Positions 12,541 through 24,543 of a stretch of 64,000 bases of DNA are shown here, piece by piece. The notes under the pieces are model-generated. The model worked only from the letters and a program-made list of their open reading frames with translations. It made no database searches and had not been told where the DNA came from. The number at the start of each line of letters is the position of its first letter. Position 1 is the stretch's first letter. The position numbers and the translations under genes are program-made. Source of the DNA: Anisus vortex (Eukaryota > Mollusca > Gastropoda > Planorbidae); the NCBI GenBank assembly GCA_949126835.1, contig CASBPS010000116.1, forward strand, positions 1,116,001-1,180,000, read 5' to 3'.

Positions 12541-12667
12541 ATGACTTAGGGCCATCATTATATTACAAATACACCTTGAGGGGAGGGTGAGTTGGGTTAT
12601 AAAATAATGCGTACGGAGTTGTGTGGGTGGGGGATTCGGGAGATGTACAGCTCAGTTAGAAGACTGG

Positions 12668-14441
12668 TTAAACCACATGATATGTATAGAACAGAATGCG
12701 CAATCCCTAGGCCTATATGCACAGTCACTAAAAGTGAAACTCGGCTTCCGCCATTTTTTTTATGCAAGGCAGCGGTCACTAGAAACGCTACTATAGTAAA
12801 TTGAGACTAAAGCAAGATTGGGACTAAAGCAAGGCTACTAATATTATGTAATATGATATGAGGTTACCACTTTCCGTTATTTATCCTTTACGAGGTCAGG
12901 AAAGCCATGTAGTTTGACATGCTTTTATGTACGATAAGCAATAGTTTTCGCATCATTGCTGCAGTTTATTACACATCAGCTTTTTTACCTTATGGCTGAA
13001 ACATTAGCTTTGGGTTTTCGAAATTGTAGATTTGATGAAAAAGACATTGTAAGTAAGCATAAATATATAGTGTAACAAGGACCGCCGCGTTTAAACTAGG
13101 GATGTTAAAACCGTTTTTTTCCAAAACCGGTTTTCGGTTATATAAAACCGGTTTAAAACCGGATTTCGGTTTCCCCCCCACACACACAATGTCATATGTC
13201 ACGGGCTGGAAAAGCCAAATGTTAATAGTTTTGTAGGTATATTTGTAAAATACTTTGTAGAGAATTCAAGGGGTAGATTTGTGTGAATACAATATGATTT
13301 TGTACTCTTTACCATACATTTCTTTAGAACTAAAAAAAATCTGGTCTTATTTATTAAAACCGATAATAGCTTTCAATTGTTCAATAGTGATAATCAAATT
13401 TGGCCTACCTATTATCGTTGACCATAATATTAACCCTTCCCGTACCTTATAAGTTTACAGACGTTCCTTCTAGATAGAAGATTATTACGTCCACTAGGCC
13501 CAAAACTCCTGCAGGGCGGCAGGGATCCGTCGGTGGCAGGGATAGAACCCGCGAGGTGTCAGTTGGATTTTGGTTGACAGTCCGGTGAACTAACCGCAGG
13601 ACCAGCCGGCTTACCCCACACTCTGCAATGCTGGTGATGTCCCGCAGGCCGAGATCACAGAGCTGATTGATTTTTAGACATTTTTTTATGGGATTTATGT
13701 TTTCCAAATATATCATTATGCGTAGCTCCCCGACCTACTTCTATCTGTCTATCTATGCTGCCTTCAGTTCCGCTATATACGCGCCCGGGACTGTAAGGGT
13801 TAAGAAGCATTTGAAGAGGCATATATGGTAACTTGTAAAATAATGTATTGAAAGGTTTCACGTAGCACAAATCAAAAGAATGTGTATTTAATAGAGCCGA
13901 TAATAATAAAGCACAGACGCGGTGTCTAGCCGAATTGTTCAGGGTCACAGGGAAGGGCTAGTTTGCGCCTTTCCATTGCCTACATCAAAGAGCAGCGCAC
14001 ATCTAAAGATGAACCGACAAGTAAAAAGTTTCATGTTATTTGTAACTGTAACTTAACTATTGGTTTGATGTTGTTTTTATCGCAAGCCATAGTTTGTATT
14101 TAGAAACACAAGAAACACAATATCTAAGACTAAATAGTGTTAGTAAGGCATTTCAGGAATAGTTTTGTGCGAATCCAACATTATTTATTTAAAGTATTTC
14201 TATTAAAACCAACAAAAAAAAAGGGTCTGCAACTTGAAGTAATGATTACCTTCCAACTTCCAACCAACAAACCAAAATCTGGTTTTGAAAATTAAAACCG
14301 GTTTTCACTTTCAAAACCGGAATCCGGTATTCCGGTTTTCGTTTAACATCCATAGTTTAAACAGTATGACGTCGGTATTACTTCCGAAAACAGAACAAAA
14401 TGCGATTGCGCATTCTGTTCTTTATTTATTCTGTGGGTTAA
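12668..14441. mobile_element. piggyBac-like non-autonomous element (with nested hAT)
   Basis: TTAA lies at both ends (12,668-12,671 and 14,438-14,441). The terminal inverted repeats are about 40 bp and end with a perfect 18 bp match AGAACAGAATGCGCAATC. TTAA target duplication is specific to piggyBac-type insertion. Copy B, near 29,335-29,350, lacks the element. The inside carries a complete 1.26 kb hAT-like element, so the original element was only about 500 bp. No transposase frame. Confidence 0.78.
13097..14354. mobile_element. hAT-like element nested in the piggyBac-like element
   Basis: The perfect 8 bp duplication GTTTAAAC (13,089-13,096 and 14,355-14,362) flanks termini TAGGGATGTTAAAACCG and, on the other strand, TATGGATGTTAAACGAAAACC. 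The subterminal regions on both sides are packed with AAAACCGGTTTT-type palindromes. No transposase frame: the minus-strand frames at 13,447-13,948 show no motifs. The interior at 13,460-13,560 includes a short block related to a LINE tail. Its position inside the piggyBac-like element gives a clear order of insertion. Confidence 0.85.
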
Positions 14442-15060
14442 ACTGCATTTCTTTTTCAAGGCAGGCAGATACATGACAAATTATTTGATGAAAAGTAAGA
14501 CGAGAAATTTTGTCGGTAGTTTTTACTTCACTTTGAATGGTTGCCAAGGGCATTCAAGACTGAATATTTAGAAACTGATGTGAAATAATTAAATATACAT
14601 GTATTCGACACAAATATTTAATTTAAGATTAAACATTCATTCTCAGTACGAAATCATTTCTACATCTAGATCTATTTGATTAAAATTTCATTTTTAAAAT
14701 CAGTTTCTCTTTTCAATTTTAATTCATTGATTAATTTTCAAAAGAAATTCTTAAAACACATTTCATTGTGAACAAACCAGATATTTGAAATAAAATAAAA
14801 TAATTAAACAAATGGCTCTTGGAGATGATTGAAAAATGTGTTTTTTTAACATGGGTGGTGGAGGGTCGATAGAATAGCTCCTAAAATGTACGAAGTGTAA
14901 ATGGAGGGAGCAATTAGAATGATAGAAAAAATTAAAACTGGTTTACAGCAAGAACTTTGCATATTAAAATGTGCATATTAAATTAGTATATTCTAGCATC
15001 AAGTAAAATAATGTTTTAAAAGCTTAAATGTGTACATTATTGCTATGGTAATACTTCAAG
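14442..15060 (+). repeat. Unclassified duplicated block, copy A
   Basis: Matches 29,350-29,880 in copy B (GACGAGAAxTTxTGTCGG, CACTTTGAATGGTTGCCAAG, ATATACATGTA). I see no coding capacity or transposon terminus. Confidence 0.6.
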
Positions 15061-15865
15061 ATTTTATAAATGCTTAGTAAACCAAGTTGGAACGAATGAA
15101 CTTTTTTTGTAAAATTGTAAATTTCGTCCTTTTCACAAACATACAAAATAGTATATATTAACTAAAAAGGACTACATTGACTTAGTTAAACATATTTATA
15201 ATAGTTTTGTACAGCAAAAAGTCATAATACATTTCAAGGTACTTAATATAAATTTGGACAGCCGGATTTAATTCAAAATAAAATCAAGGGAGATAATAGG
15301 CCTTTTTTATATCGTAGGGCTTTATTAATTGGTTATTATTCTTTTTACTACATAATTTGCATTCAAATTGATAAAAAAATGAAAAAGATTCTACCAATAC
15401 TCATATTTACATAAATACATAAAACAAACAAACAAATAACTAATGTTTTTACATTGAAAATGAAATTTCTAAAAACCTTATTAGCTACTAGGATGTTTTC
15501 ATTAGTACGCAATTACGTCTTTTAAAAGTACTTTCAATTAATTCAATTTCATTTTCAGAAAAGCCTTATCATAAAGGCTTCAATTCTGTACATAAAAGTA
15601 TAAAGAGGATATAATTTCTTGACCCCTTCCCCTCCCCCCCCCCTTTTTTTTTTCAACACACACACACACTGCCCTCCATTAACGCAAGTTTGCTCACCGC
15701 CTCCCTTCCCCTCCACCTGACGGCATTACGCCGTTAAGAGTCAGATTAAATGTAGCATGAAATTTCCACATATAACTGTGTGTGCGTTTTTATTGACAAA
15801 TCTAAAGATGCATTGTGAACCTAAAGATTGATAGTGTACCAACATTTCCGGTTTGTTACTTAAAA
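15060..15865 (+). repeat. Repeat X, forward copy (copy A)
   Basis: Contains AACCAAGTTGGAACGAATGAAC, AAGGGAGATAATAGGCC near 15,287, GCTACTAGGATGTTTTCATTAGTACGC, a C/T-rich block with CACCGCCTCCCTTCCCC, and CCGTTAAGAGTCAGATTAAATG. Same order as the other forward copies. Confidence 0.85.
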
Positions 15866-15884
15866 GTATTTCAAAGCCCTTATT

Positions 15885-16310
15885 TATTTAAAGTAATGTA
15901 CCCATTGGACCAAATTTATCATAAAGCGAGTGAAACAGCGTTTATCAGTTTCTGTGGTCACGACATTCTAGGAGATGTGTGACCAGCACCAGTGGCGTAG
16001 CTAGGGGAGGGGGAGGGGGTCCAAAATAATAAATCCCCCTGGGCCCCTACTTGAGGGGGGGCCCCAAAGGAGTGTCCAAATTGTCTTTTTTCTTATGTCA
16101 TAATGTCGAATGTCAAAATGCAGGGGCCCCTAGTGAGGCCAAGCCCCCCCCCCCCCGGGGCCAAAAATACCTTGCAACGGCATTGACCAGCATATTGCCC
16201 AGCCGCCTCTAAGTTATACCAACTAATGTCAGGTACCCCTCAGAGTAGGGTAGACCTAGGGACATCCTCGAGTAACGGGAATAAATCCTGTCGCTCTATG
16301 CTTGAATTTA
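15885..16310 (-). repeat. tRNA-derived SINE, split by a MITE (copy A)
   Basis: Matches the SINE at 31,960-32,190 of copy B (GGACCAAATTTATCATAAAG, TTTCTGTGGTCACGACATTC, CAGCCGCCTCT, GGTACCC-x-TCAGAG) but is interrupted at 15,990 by a 196 bp MITE. The tRNA-like head on the right is decayed. Confidence 0.8.
15990..16185. mobile_element. hAT-type MITE, complete, 196 bp
   Basis: The ends are CAGTGGCGTAGCTAGG and, on the other strand, CAATGCCGTTGCAAGG, an imperfect 16 bp inverted repeat of hAT type. The flanking 8 bp duplication is ACCAGCAC/ACCAGCAT (15,982-15,989 and 16,186-16,193), with one difference. The paralogous site in copy B near 32,073 is uninterrupted. The interior is G/C-run rich and non-coding. 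Confidence 0.9.
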
Positions 16311-16525
16311 AAAACAAATCGTATAAAAGTGAAAATTGATATAGCATATAACTGATCTGTTTACGTCTGATCTGGTTAGGAAAGTCAATCATAAATCATT
16401 ATTTAAAACCCTTATTCTTTCTTTAAATATTTTATTTTATTATCCAAGACATGATGAGAATTAAACAAATCCTAAAAAAAACATGTTAGCATTAGAAATT
16501 TGACATCCTTTCTCTTTATTATGGC

Positions 16526-17876
16526 TGTCACGATTCTGGACTCAATCTAGACTTATTAGCACATGTAGATAGTTAGTAGCGTATAAGTAAGATCATAGAT
16601 AGTTAAGATAGGAAGTAGGGATGTAGCCTGACGTCATTATCTCTCTCTCTAATTCTCACGCAACTGTATATCTCTAGCCACCATTCATCACACTTCCCTT
16701 AACTTCCACCTCTATTCTATTAATTCCCCGACCCAGAGTTTACTAATTAATACGACCGAAATTGGTACTTAATCTCGGTTGAATGAGTGTGAATGTGTTA
16801 GTTATATGGAAATTACACTGTATATATTTTATCATGTGTTATATTAATGTATTTATATCATGTCTTAATGTATTAATCCATGTTGCTATTTAATGTAAAT
16901 GTTTTATGTAAGCATCACGTCAGTTGACCCAAATACTCGACCCCTCGCTTCTACCCACCCCGCTTGCCCCTACCGCGCCCCCCCCACTTATCTCCCCTTC
17001 ACCCACCCAACTCACGAGCGAGCAGCGGCTTTTTAGTTATTCCATTTTGTCCCGCTGGTTCCAGGAAATTGACCAGCGGAAGTTTTCGTACATATGTAAC
17101 ATCCCTCACGGAAGACTTGACCAGAACCACTTGACATAGTGACGTCAACCCTCCGTAATGAAGATGAATCAGTTTTCTCTCCCTTGTTTCCCCGTACACT
17201 TCGACCCCCCCCCCCCCCTTCTACACCCCCACCACCCGCGGTTTGGCGGTATAATTGTTTCTCCTACCCCCACCCCATTTTCCCCTCCAATAAGTCATTT
17301 CTCTATGCAAATCTATGTTCGAACTGACCAATGAGAATCACATGTAATTAAATGTAATTAAAGGGTTACCCAACCAAATTGAGCGCGACAACGTGACTCA
17401 AGATTCACGAGGACGCTATCTCCAAAAACTTAGATTAGTCTAGAGTTGGCACTTGGCTGATACGCTGTACATTTTAGTCTTGAATATTAGACCCCTTCAG
17501 CCAAATAATACTTGTATATCTCGCCTCATATAGAAATTCACCCCGCATGTTAGATATCAATGTTCAGCCAGTAATAAAGTTCCACAGTGTTGTTACGTTC
17601 CTTAATGTTAGGATACATGCCATTACCATGCATTTGTGTTAGTTATCATTGCGCCATTTATATATATATATCACCATTAAATCATTGAAACGATAATAAA
17701 CTGTAACCAGAGACTTGCTTGCTTACCAATTAGAACTGTCTGTTGTGAGTGCATTTAACATCATTTAACGAGCCGGAGAGAACAAATAAATATTCCAGGT
17801 CAACTACAGCATCGGCGTAACATACGCCTACGACAACAAGCCATAACAATTCCAACCCCCAGTCACGTCCATGACA
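16526..17876. mobile_element. Solo LTR, 1351 bp
   Basis: Begins TGTCACGATTC and ends TCCATGACA, so it has TG...CA ends with a short inverted repeat TGTCA/TGACA. The exact 5 bp duplication ATGGC flanks it (16,521-16,525 and 17,877-17,881). Copy B has the empty site with one ATGGC at 32,503-32,507. Inside are a pyrimidine-rich stretch at 17,205-17,285, TATATATATA near 17,660 and AATAAA near 17,695 as possible promoter and poly(A) signals. No internal retroviral genes remain, consistent with LTR-LTR recombination. The family is unknown; it is unrelated to the LTRs at 33,224. Confidence 0.87.
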
Positions 17877-17881
17877 ATGGC

Positions 17882-18620
17882 AAAAGTAAATATCCGATAA
17901 TTGTTTTACATTAATTTGAATGATAGAGAAAGTTAAAACTGATGCATAGTGAGAACTTTTCATCTCTCACAAAATAGTATATTCTAGCACCAAGTTAAAT
18001 TACTTTTCAACAAGCCTAAATTTACACAGCGTTGCCATGATATTTTACATACCTAGTAAACAAATTTGGAACAAATAAATTGTGCGAAATTTTGAAATTG
18101 CTATTTTTTTTGGATTTAGATTATAGTACATTTGTAGACACACATACATATTACATTTTATATATTAGATAAAATGAGCTACATATGTCTAGATAATGGC
18201 TTATATTATAGTTAGTTACAAAAACGATACATAGCTATTATACATTTCCTTCGTCATTAATCTAAATTTAGATGATTTGAGGGCGAGATTGAATAAGGGA
18301 GATAATAAGCCTTTTGTCATCATATGGCCCTATTATTTTTTAATAACTTTTTTTTTATTTTAACATTTGTATATAAATTTAAAACAAAATAATTAAAAAA
18401 TTTTATTAATACTTATATCTATACAAATAAATAAACTATTTTTAAAATACATAAATTATTTAAACGTTTGAACAAAGTTTTACATTTTAAATGTATTCTT
18501 TCATACACCTTTATAGCTACTAGCGTGTTTTCATTAGTAGACGATTACTATAGGTATTGTTCAATAGATTGGTCTGTAATTTTTTAACAGTCATATTTTT
18601 AAGGCTAGAAGTGATTCTTG
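17882..18620 (+). repeat. Repeat X, W-type forward copy (continues from 16,340-16,525)
   Basis: Diverged relative of repeat X with AGTAAATATCC, GAATGATAGAGAAAGTTAAAACTG, TAAGGGAGATAATAAGCC near 18,294 and TAGCTACTAGCGTGTTTTCATTAGTA. Directly collinear with 32,503-33,215 of copy B. Confidence 0.8.
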
Positions 18621-18689
18621 TGTCTAATGATTGTTAGTTTAAAACAATATAAAATGTGATTGTTATAGATTCGTTTTTTTTTTAATAAT

Positions 18690-19165
18690 GTTAAATACTG
18701 GGTTCATAACTAATGAATGTTCACAACAGACAAAAGTAAAATCGATAAGCCTAGAAACACTAGAGGGTAGAAGGGCAAAGATTAAAGTAGTAAAGTTTTC
18801 GTCAGCGCATAGAACTGTCATCAACTGGATATGAGCTATACAAGCACTATTATTATTATTATTATGAGAGAACAAATACGTATAAATACTATTTCTTCAT
18901 GAGTAGCATACGGGTGTGGAATGGGTTGCCTGAACAAACTGGTAAAACCAGTAACTTTACATCATTTAAAACATTGATCCTTACGGGAGCTATCATCTCC
19001 TACCAAGCGCATCCCCAGGTGGCGGATATGGGTATCAGCTTTAGATATAAAGTTTATCTGCGAATTCTGAATAAGTCCGTGGACTACCAGGTTAGCTGAA
19101 ATAGAAGGTGAGATGGGATAAACAATTGTAATGATACTTTTTTAGTAAATGCCTCATAAATCATA
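18690..19165 (+). mobile_element. LINE family 2 RT C-terminal fragment (copy A)
   Basis: The translation gives SLETLEGRRAKIKVVKF and then SSIRVWNGLPEQTGKTS with SFKTLIL (frame from 18,899), typical of the extreme C-terminus of a CR1/Jockey-like LINE protein. The tail contains AGTAAATGCCTCATAAATC. The paralogue in copy B is at 41,535-41,970. Confidence 0.75.
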
Positions 19166-19770
19166 CGAAATGACTGCAAAAAGAAAAGCGAACATAGCGC
19201 ACTGTAGCTCTAAACCCGGACAGATGAATTAACGGCTATCCTGCAGATTATCTTGTCTGATCAAATGCTATGGAAGCACATCCAGGAATAACAACCGGCT
19301 GAAGTCGGAGGCAATGGGACTTAATGACTTTATACTGCCACGCAATTCTCAATGAATTGATAACGACAAGAAGAAGAAACAAAAAAACTAATTGAATTAC
19401 AAGAATAGACTCAGATTACGGACGAGCGTAGGACGCAATATTTTATTTATTTAAAAAAAAACATTTAAAAAAAAAGCACTTTCCAAAGATTTTGTTCTTG
19501 TTTTTTGTTTAAATAAGGCGACATTCTAGTAATTCTATTTATTAAAATATCATCTGTTAAACGTTTAAACAAAGATTCTGTAAATAGAGAAGCGTGAGGA
19601 ACTAAGATAATTGCATAAAAATATCAAATCAAAATATAGACAAAAAGCTAAGTACCAGGCACAAACGTTACAGTAATTTTTTTAAAAAACCTATTCAGTA
19701 ATTCCTAAATTATTTGTTCTTCATTATAAAAACCATTAAACAATTTATTCCGATCTATTTTTAAGCTTTA
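19166..19770. other. Unclassified duplicated sequence
   Basis: Partly shared with 41,970-42,240 (CCCGGACAGATxAATTAA, CAACCGGCTGAAGTCGGAGG), then private A-rich sequence. I see no gene. Confidence 0.45.
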
Positions 19771-20110
19771 TAAAAACATAAACACAGCTATATGTGGACA
19801 TTTCGTGTTACTTTTAATTTTGACTCTAACATGTAAAGGGAGGCGGTGAGAAATATTACTTCATTGGAAATGTACATTTTAAAAATCTTTTCAGCAAGAA
19901 GCTTGTTTTCATTTGCACGCATTCACTTCTTCCAATAGTGTATTGATTTTATTAGATCTGCCAATTTTTTTAAAGTCCTTATTAAAGCAAAATAGGAAAT
20001 GAATAAATAGTCTATCGAGTGTGAGTTAATAATATTATGGAATAGCCGCCCACTCCCCGGAAAAAGCCGCTAAGAGTAAAATGTACATTAAAAATTTAAC
20101 TTTTCATAAT
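19770..20110 (-). repeat. Repeat X, reverse partial copy
   Basis: Reverse complement of the end of repeat X: AACACAGCTATATGTGGA, TTTTGACTC, AGGGAGGCGGTGAG, AAGAAGCTTGTTTTCATTTGCACGCATT. The paralogue is 42,430-42,760. Confidence 0.65.
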
Positions 20111-20269
20111 ATAGGTAATCGCATGGATACATGTGCTATATAAATAATAGTTATTATTAAAATCGTGTTTTGTTATCCTAAATGTATATTACTAAAATTT
20201 ATATTTGTGATATTGATTACTTGTTTTAAACTAGAGAAACGTTTAGTATATACACATGTTTTATTTAGA

Positions 20270-20450
20270 TACAAGTAGCATTCGAGCATGAAATTGTTTG
20301 TTTGAACAAACCAGAGAAACCAGTAACTTAACATCATTTAAAATTTAATAAAAATGCAAGACTATACTCGGACCACGGATAAGCGTAGGAAGCAATACTT
20401 TTCTTTATAGAAGGAGCCTCTGTAATGTATAAGATAAGATATCTAACAAT
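20270..20450 (+). mobile_element. LINE family 2 3' tail
   Basis: Contains CAAACCAGAGAAACCAGTAACTT, CGGACCACGGATAAGCGTAGGA, GGAGCCTCTGTAATGTATAAG and a terminal AGATAAGATATC. A GATAAGATAAG microsatellite tail is characteristic of this LINE family here. The paralogue is at 42,930-43,120. Confidence 0.65.
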
Positions 20451-20769
20451 TTCATTAGAATCTGTGTAAAATTATGTTACGTTATCATCACTAATTATTG
20501 ATCAATTTTTAGTTTTAGTATTTACATTGTTTTCATTCTCTCTTTTTCTTTAAAACTCTAATCTTGTCATATTACATATTTCTTTTAGAGTTTGCGCTAT
20601 TTTTCTTCTCATGTTATATTTATGACATTTTATATTACACCTCTAGATTATGTATAACTTGTGCTATGTTAATTTAAAACTAAAAATATATTATATATTT
20701 AGTAAGCGTTACTTTCAAATGGTAAAATAATAAAATTGTATATATAAGAATGATAACTATTGTCTATAA

Positions 20770-20930
20770 CAAAGATCGGCAACGTACGGAACGCGAGACT
20801 TGGCACGAAGAGCGATTTCCAATGGCAAAAAATTGAGTGCTAAAGCATGATACATGTCAGCTCTTGGCACGCTGAAGGAATTAGAAATCCCACTTTGGCA
20901 CACTATCATCAAAAGATTGCTGACTCTTGG
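20770..20930. mobile_element. hAT-type MITE, about 160 bp (copy A)
   Basis: The left end AAAGATCGGCAACGTACGG and the right end AAAAGATTGCTGACTCTT form an imperfect inverted repeat resembling the hAT terminus CAGxGATCGGCAAC. Inside are repeated TTGGCAC blocks. It is present at the same site in copy B (45,261-45,418), so it predates the duplication. Confidence 0.7.
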
Positions 20931-21119
20931 TCTCTAAGACGTTAACGATTTGCTCGATTTTTCCTCCATTTTGTCCTCTCAGTCTCAAAAGTTACGAAGA
21001 AGGCAGCAGGGTTTAACCGTTACTTGACAGTTTGCAGTAGGCCTACCAGACTCAGTGGGAAGGAAGCAATGAGCGCAACAGTTCGACTCAACCCCGCCTT
21101 GGTAACACAAAATACCCAT

Positions 21120-21960
21120 TAATTGATAACATTATCGTAATAAATATTTATTCAAAGAAGTAAATGCGTACTGATGAAAACAAGCTAGTGGCTAAAAAGG
21201 TGTTTTCGAAAATTACATTTACAATATAAAAAGTTTTTTTTAATAATTTGTGCATTGTATCTATTTAAAACATTGATTATTGATATAAACTTATACAATT
21301 TTAGTAAAAGCAAAATGCAAATTGTAAATTAAAAAAAAGTTAGTAACAAAAAATATTGCCCTACAGCACAATACAAACTTAATGTCTCTCTTGAATAGAT
21401 TTTAAAGCTATGCAAACTGTCTACATTTATATTCAAGAAGCGGGAAATGTATAATATATATATATATAGTTTGTAACTAACTATTATATAAGCCAATAAC
21501 TAGGTCTATGTAACTTCTATAATATAATATATTTATGGGTTGTAAAAGACCTTTAAATCCCCAATCAAGCAATTATAAAAGTTCACTTATTTTTTTCTTC
21601 CAACTTGGTTTACTATGCATGTAAAATATCATAGTTACGCCGTGATAATTTAGAGTTTTTAAAATTTGATTTATGCTAGAAAATATATACAATTTTCAGA
21701 ATCAAGTTCTTACTGTATGTGAAATGTAACTGTTTTCTATCATTCATATTGCTGTCAAACAAATAGTCGATATTCTTTTTTGCCACAACAAAAACAAAGG
21801 ATGTCACATTTGTAATGCTAGAAATTGTTTTGGATTCTTTTATTTCTGATCTTGTTTTAGCTAATAAAATACGGTATTGTTTCTTTTTAATAAAAGTTTT
21901 AAAGGATGTTTAGTGGTTGATTTTCTTGACATGATGAGAAAATCTATTATATGGCGTAAC
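21120..21960 (-). repeat. Repeat X, reverse copy (copy A)
   Basis: Reverse-complement landmarks: GAAGTAAATGCGTACTGATGAAAACAAGC, CTTCCAACTTGGTTTACTATGC, TATCATTCATATTGCTGTC and AGGATGTCACATTTGTAATGCTA. The paralogue is 45,640-46,330. Confidence 0.8.
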
Positions 21961-22169
21961 GTCACATGGAAAAGACAGAAGCATTTATAATAAAAGTACA
22001 TACATATATTACGTACACAGTTACATTAGTATTTCTATACCCCCCTCCCAGTAGCACTTAGTACATTTTGTACCCCCCCTCCCCGAAGCGTACGTAGAAA
22101 TTAGCTTAGTATGTTATTACACGTTTAAACAGAAATTCTGCGAATAGAGGCGCAAATAAAAATATAGAA

Positions 22170-22390
22170 AACTTATAACTTGACTCCAGGCACAAACTTT
22201 CTAGTAACTTTTGTTAATATCTCATGTGTGAATAATTTCTAATTTTAGTTGTTCTCGTTTATAATAAATGTTTTTATGCCTCTTTAAAACGTAAACACAG
22301 CCACGTGTGGAAAGTTTATGTTACATTTAAATTTGACTCTTAGCGGCTTATTCTGGGAAGGGTTAAAGGGGAGGTGGTGAGAACAATTAT
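22170..22390 (-). repeat. Repeat X terminal piece, reverse
   Basis: CAGCCACGTGTGGAAAG, TGACTCTTAGCGGCTTATTC and GGGGAGGTGGTGAG correspond to the reverse complement of the 3' part of repeat X. Copy B at 46,500-46,755 matches up to TGACTCTTA and is then interrupted by a Harbinger-type insert. Confidence 0.65.
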
Positions 22391-22424
22391 GTTAGTTAAA
22401 AGAGTTATGAACGTATGTCCCCTA

Positions 22425-22655
22425 GGCCAGAGTACGGCAACATTTGGATAGTAGTGTGCCAGAGTAGGATCTCTTATTCATTCATAGTACCAATAGCCTA
22501 AATTTATCCTGCCCTTTTCTTTCAGAAGAGGCCTGCACTGCATTTTATGGGCTATTTCGCGTGCCAATACATATCGCTCTGCATGCCAAGTGTTGCGCGC
22601 TCTGCGGCCAAGTGTGTCACGCATGTCGTAGGTTGCCGACCACTGCTCTAGGCTC
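22425..22655. repeat. hAT-type MITE remnant
   Basis: GGCCAGAGTACGGCAACATTTGG on the left and GTAGGTTGCCGACCACTGCTC on the right are the two inverted termini of a common hAT family (CAGxGGTCGGCAACCT). Between them are repeated GTGCCAATAC/GTGCCAAGTG blocks. Parts recur at 47,360-47,470 and 56,480-56,590. Confidence 0.7.
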
Positions 22656-22674
22656 TTTATTCTTATATTTACAA

Positions 22675-23260
22675 TCATCAAGCCTTAATTATAAGGCTGT
22701 TCAAAAATTACACTGTATAAGATAGAACACCTTTACTATTAAAAGAATTAAGTGCGTACTAATGAAAACAAGATAGTAGCAAAAGAGGTGTTTAAAATTT
22801 ATATTTACAATAAAAAAAATAGTTTGTTAATTTTAAAACTAGTTTATTAATTTGATTAGCAAAAACTTGTATACTTTTTTATACTAATTTGACGGCAAAT
22901 TATAAAGAAAAACAAATAATTAACAAATAAATATCCTTACGACATAAGAAGCCAAATTATCTCCCCTCATAAAATTTGTAAGTTACTCGGAATTTATACA
23001 AATTTAAAAGTAGCTGGAAATGCAAAAGGGCTTTTTTTTAATTAACAAATTAGTCTATGTAGTCTCTGTTGTTATCTAATTTGTGCAATGCTCGTTGTTT
23101 GCAATGTTTGTTGTAAGGAATTTAAATCACAATAGAAAAAAATTTTCAGCACCGTCTCAATTTAGTTTTGTTTAAATATAATTTAATTTGCTGCCAGAAC
23201 ATAAAATTTGTTTAATGCAAAGTTTTCACTGTACGTCAGGTTTAACTTTCTCTATTATTC
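22675..23260 (-). repeat. Repeat X, reverse copy (copy A, second)
   Basis: GCCTTAATTATAAGGCTGTTCAAAAATTA, GTGCGTACTAATGAAAACAAGATAGTAGC and AAATTATCTCCCCTC (near 22,967) are reverse complements of repeat X landmarks. The paralogues are 47,490-48,090 and 56,620-57,780. Confidence 0.85.
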
Positions 23261-23676
23261 AAATTGTTCCCTCCAACTGCACCCCGTAAACTTTTTATTT
23301 AATATCAGGTTTGTTCTTGTTGAATTTTTTTTTTCTAGAAGTATTATAGAACGTCGAACCAAGGTCAAACCACGTCTTCAAGGCGACTATAATACTGACC
23401 CTTAACTGTCCTTTTGAGTCCAAGGAAAGGGTGAAGTACTTTTCTCAAACGTTCTGTTGAGATAAATATTTTGATAAAATACTTGGTGTATGGCGCTCAT
23501 TTTTTATTGGTTTTCCTACTTAATGAATGCATAACAATTATATATACCCCGTTCATTTAAATAAATATAACTGTTTAGATCAGCTTTTGATTTCGTTGTC
23601 CAAATAAAGAAACGTATTTATATGTCTGTTGTTGTAGTAAACAATATATTTATCTTTACCTACTTATCTAATCTAG

Positions 23677-24543
23677 TCTTAATTGATACAAGTACATGAA
23701 ACAAGTCTTAATTGATACAAGTACATGAAACAAGTCTTAATTGATACAAGTACATGAAACAAGTCTTAATTGATACAAGTACATGAAACAAGTTTTAATT
23801 GATACAAGTACATGAAACAAGTCTTGATTGATACAAGTACATGAAACAAGTTTTAATTGATACAAGTACATGAAACAAGTCTTAATTCATACAAGTACAT
23901 GAAACTAGTTTTAATTGATACAAGTACATGAAACAAGTCTTAATTGATACAAGTACATGAAACAAGTTTTAATTGATACAAGTACATGAAACAAGTCTTA
24001 ATTGATACAAGTACATGAAACAAGTCTTAATTGATACAAGTACATGAAACAAGTTTTAATTGATACAAGTACATGAAACAAGTCTTGATTGATACAAGTA
24101 CATGAAACAAGTTTTAATTGATACAAGTACATGAAACAAGTCTTAATTCATACAAGTACATGAAACTAGTTTTAATTGATACAAGTACATAAAACAAGTC
24201 TTAATTGATACAAGTACATGAAACTAGTCTTAATTGATACAAGTACATGAAACAAGTTTTAATTGATACAAGTACATGAAACAAGTCTTAATTCATACAA
24301 GTACATGAAACTAGTTTTAATTGATACAAGTACATGAAACAAGTCTTAATTCATACAAGTACATGAAACAAGTCTTAATTGATACAAGTACATGAAACAA
24401 GTCTTAATTGATACAAGTACATGAAACAAGTTTTAATTGATACAAGTACATGAAACAAGTCTTAATTGATACAAGTACATGAAACAAGTCTTAATTGATA
24501 CAAGTACATGAAACAAGTTTTAATTGATACAAGTACATGAATT
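23677..24543. repeat. 29 bp minisatellite, 30 units
   Basis: Thirty head-to-tail copies of a 29 bp unit of the form TCTTAATTGATACAAGTAC + ATGAAACAAG, with TTTT/TCTT, CAAG/CTAG and ATTG/ATTC variants arranged in interspersed patterns. The paralogous site has 17 units in copy B (48,493-48,985) and only one unit at 55,118 and at 58,600. Confidence 0.97.

Noticed and set aside
18899..19099. A 66-codon frame as a gene
   Set aside because: It is the extreme C-terminus of a decayed LINE reverse transcriptase (SSIRVWNGLPEQ) and recurs in several copies.
23677..24543. Possible CRISPR-like array at the 29 bp repeat
   Set aside because: Repeat length is CRISPR-like but units are head-to-tail with no unique spacers, and single units with the same flank occur at 55,118 and 58,600.
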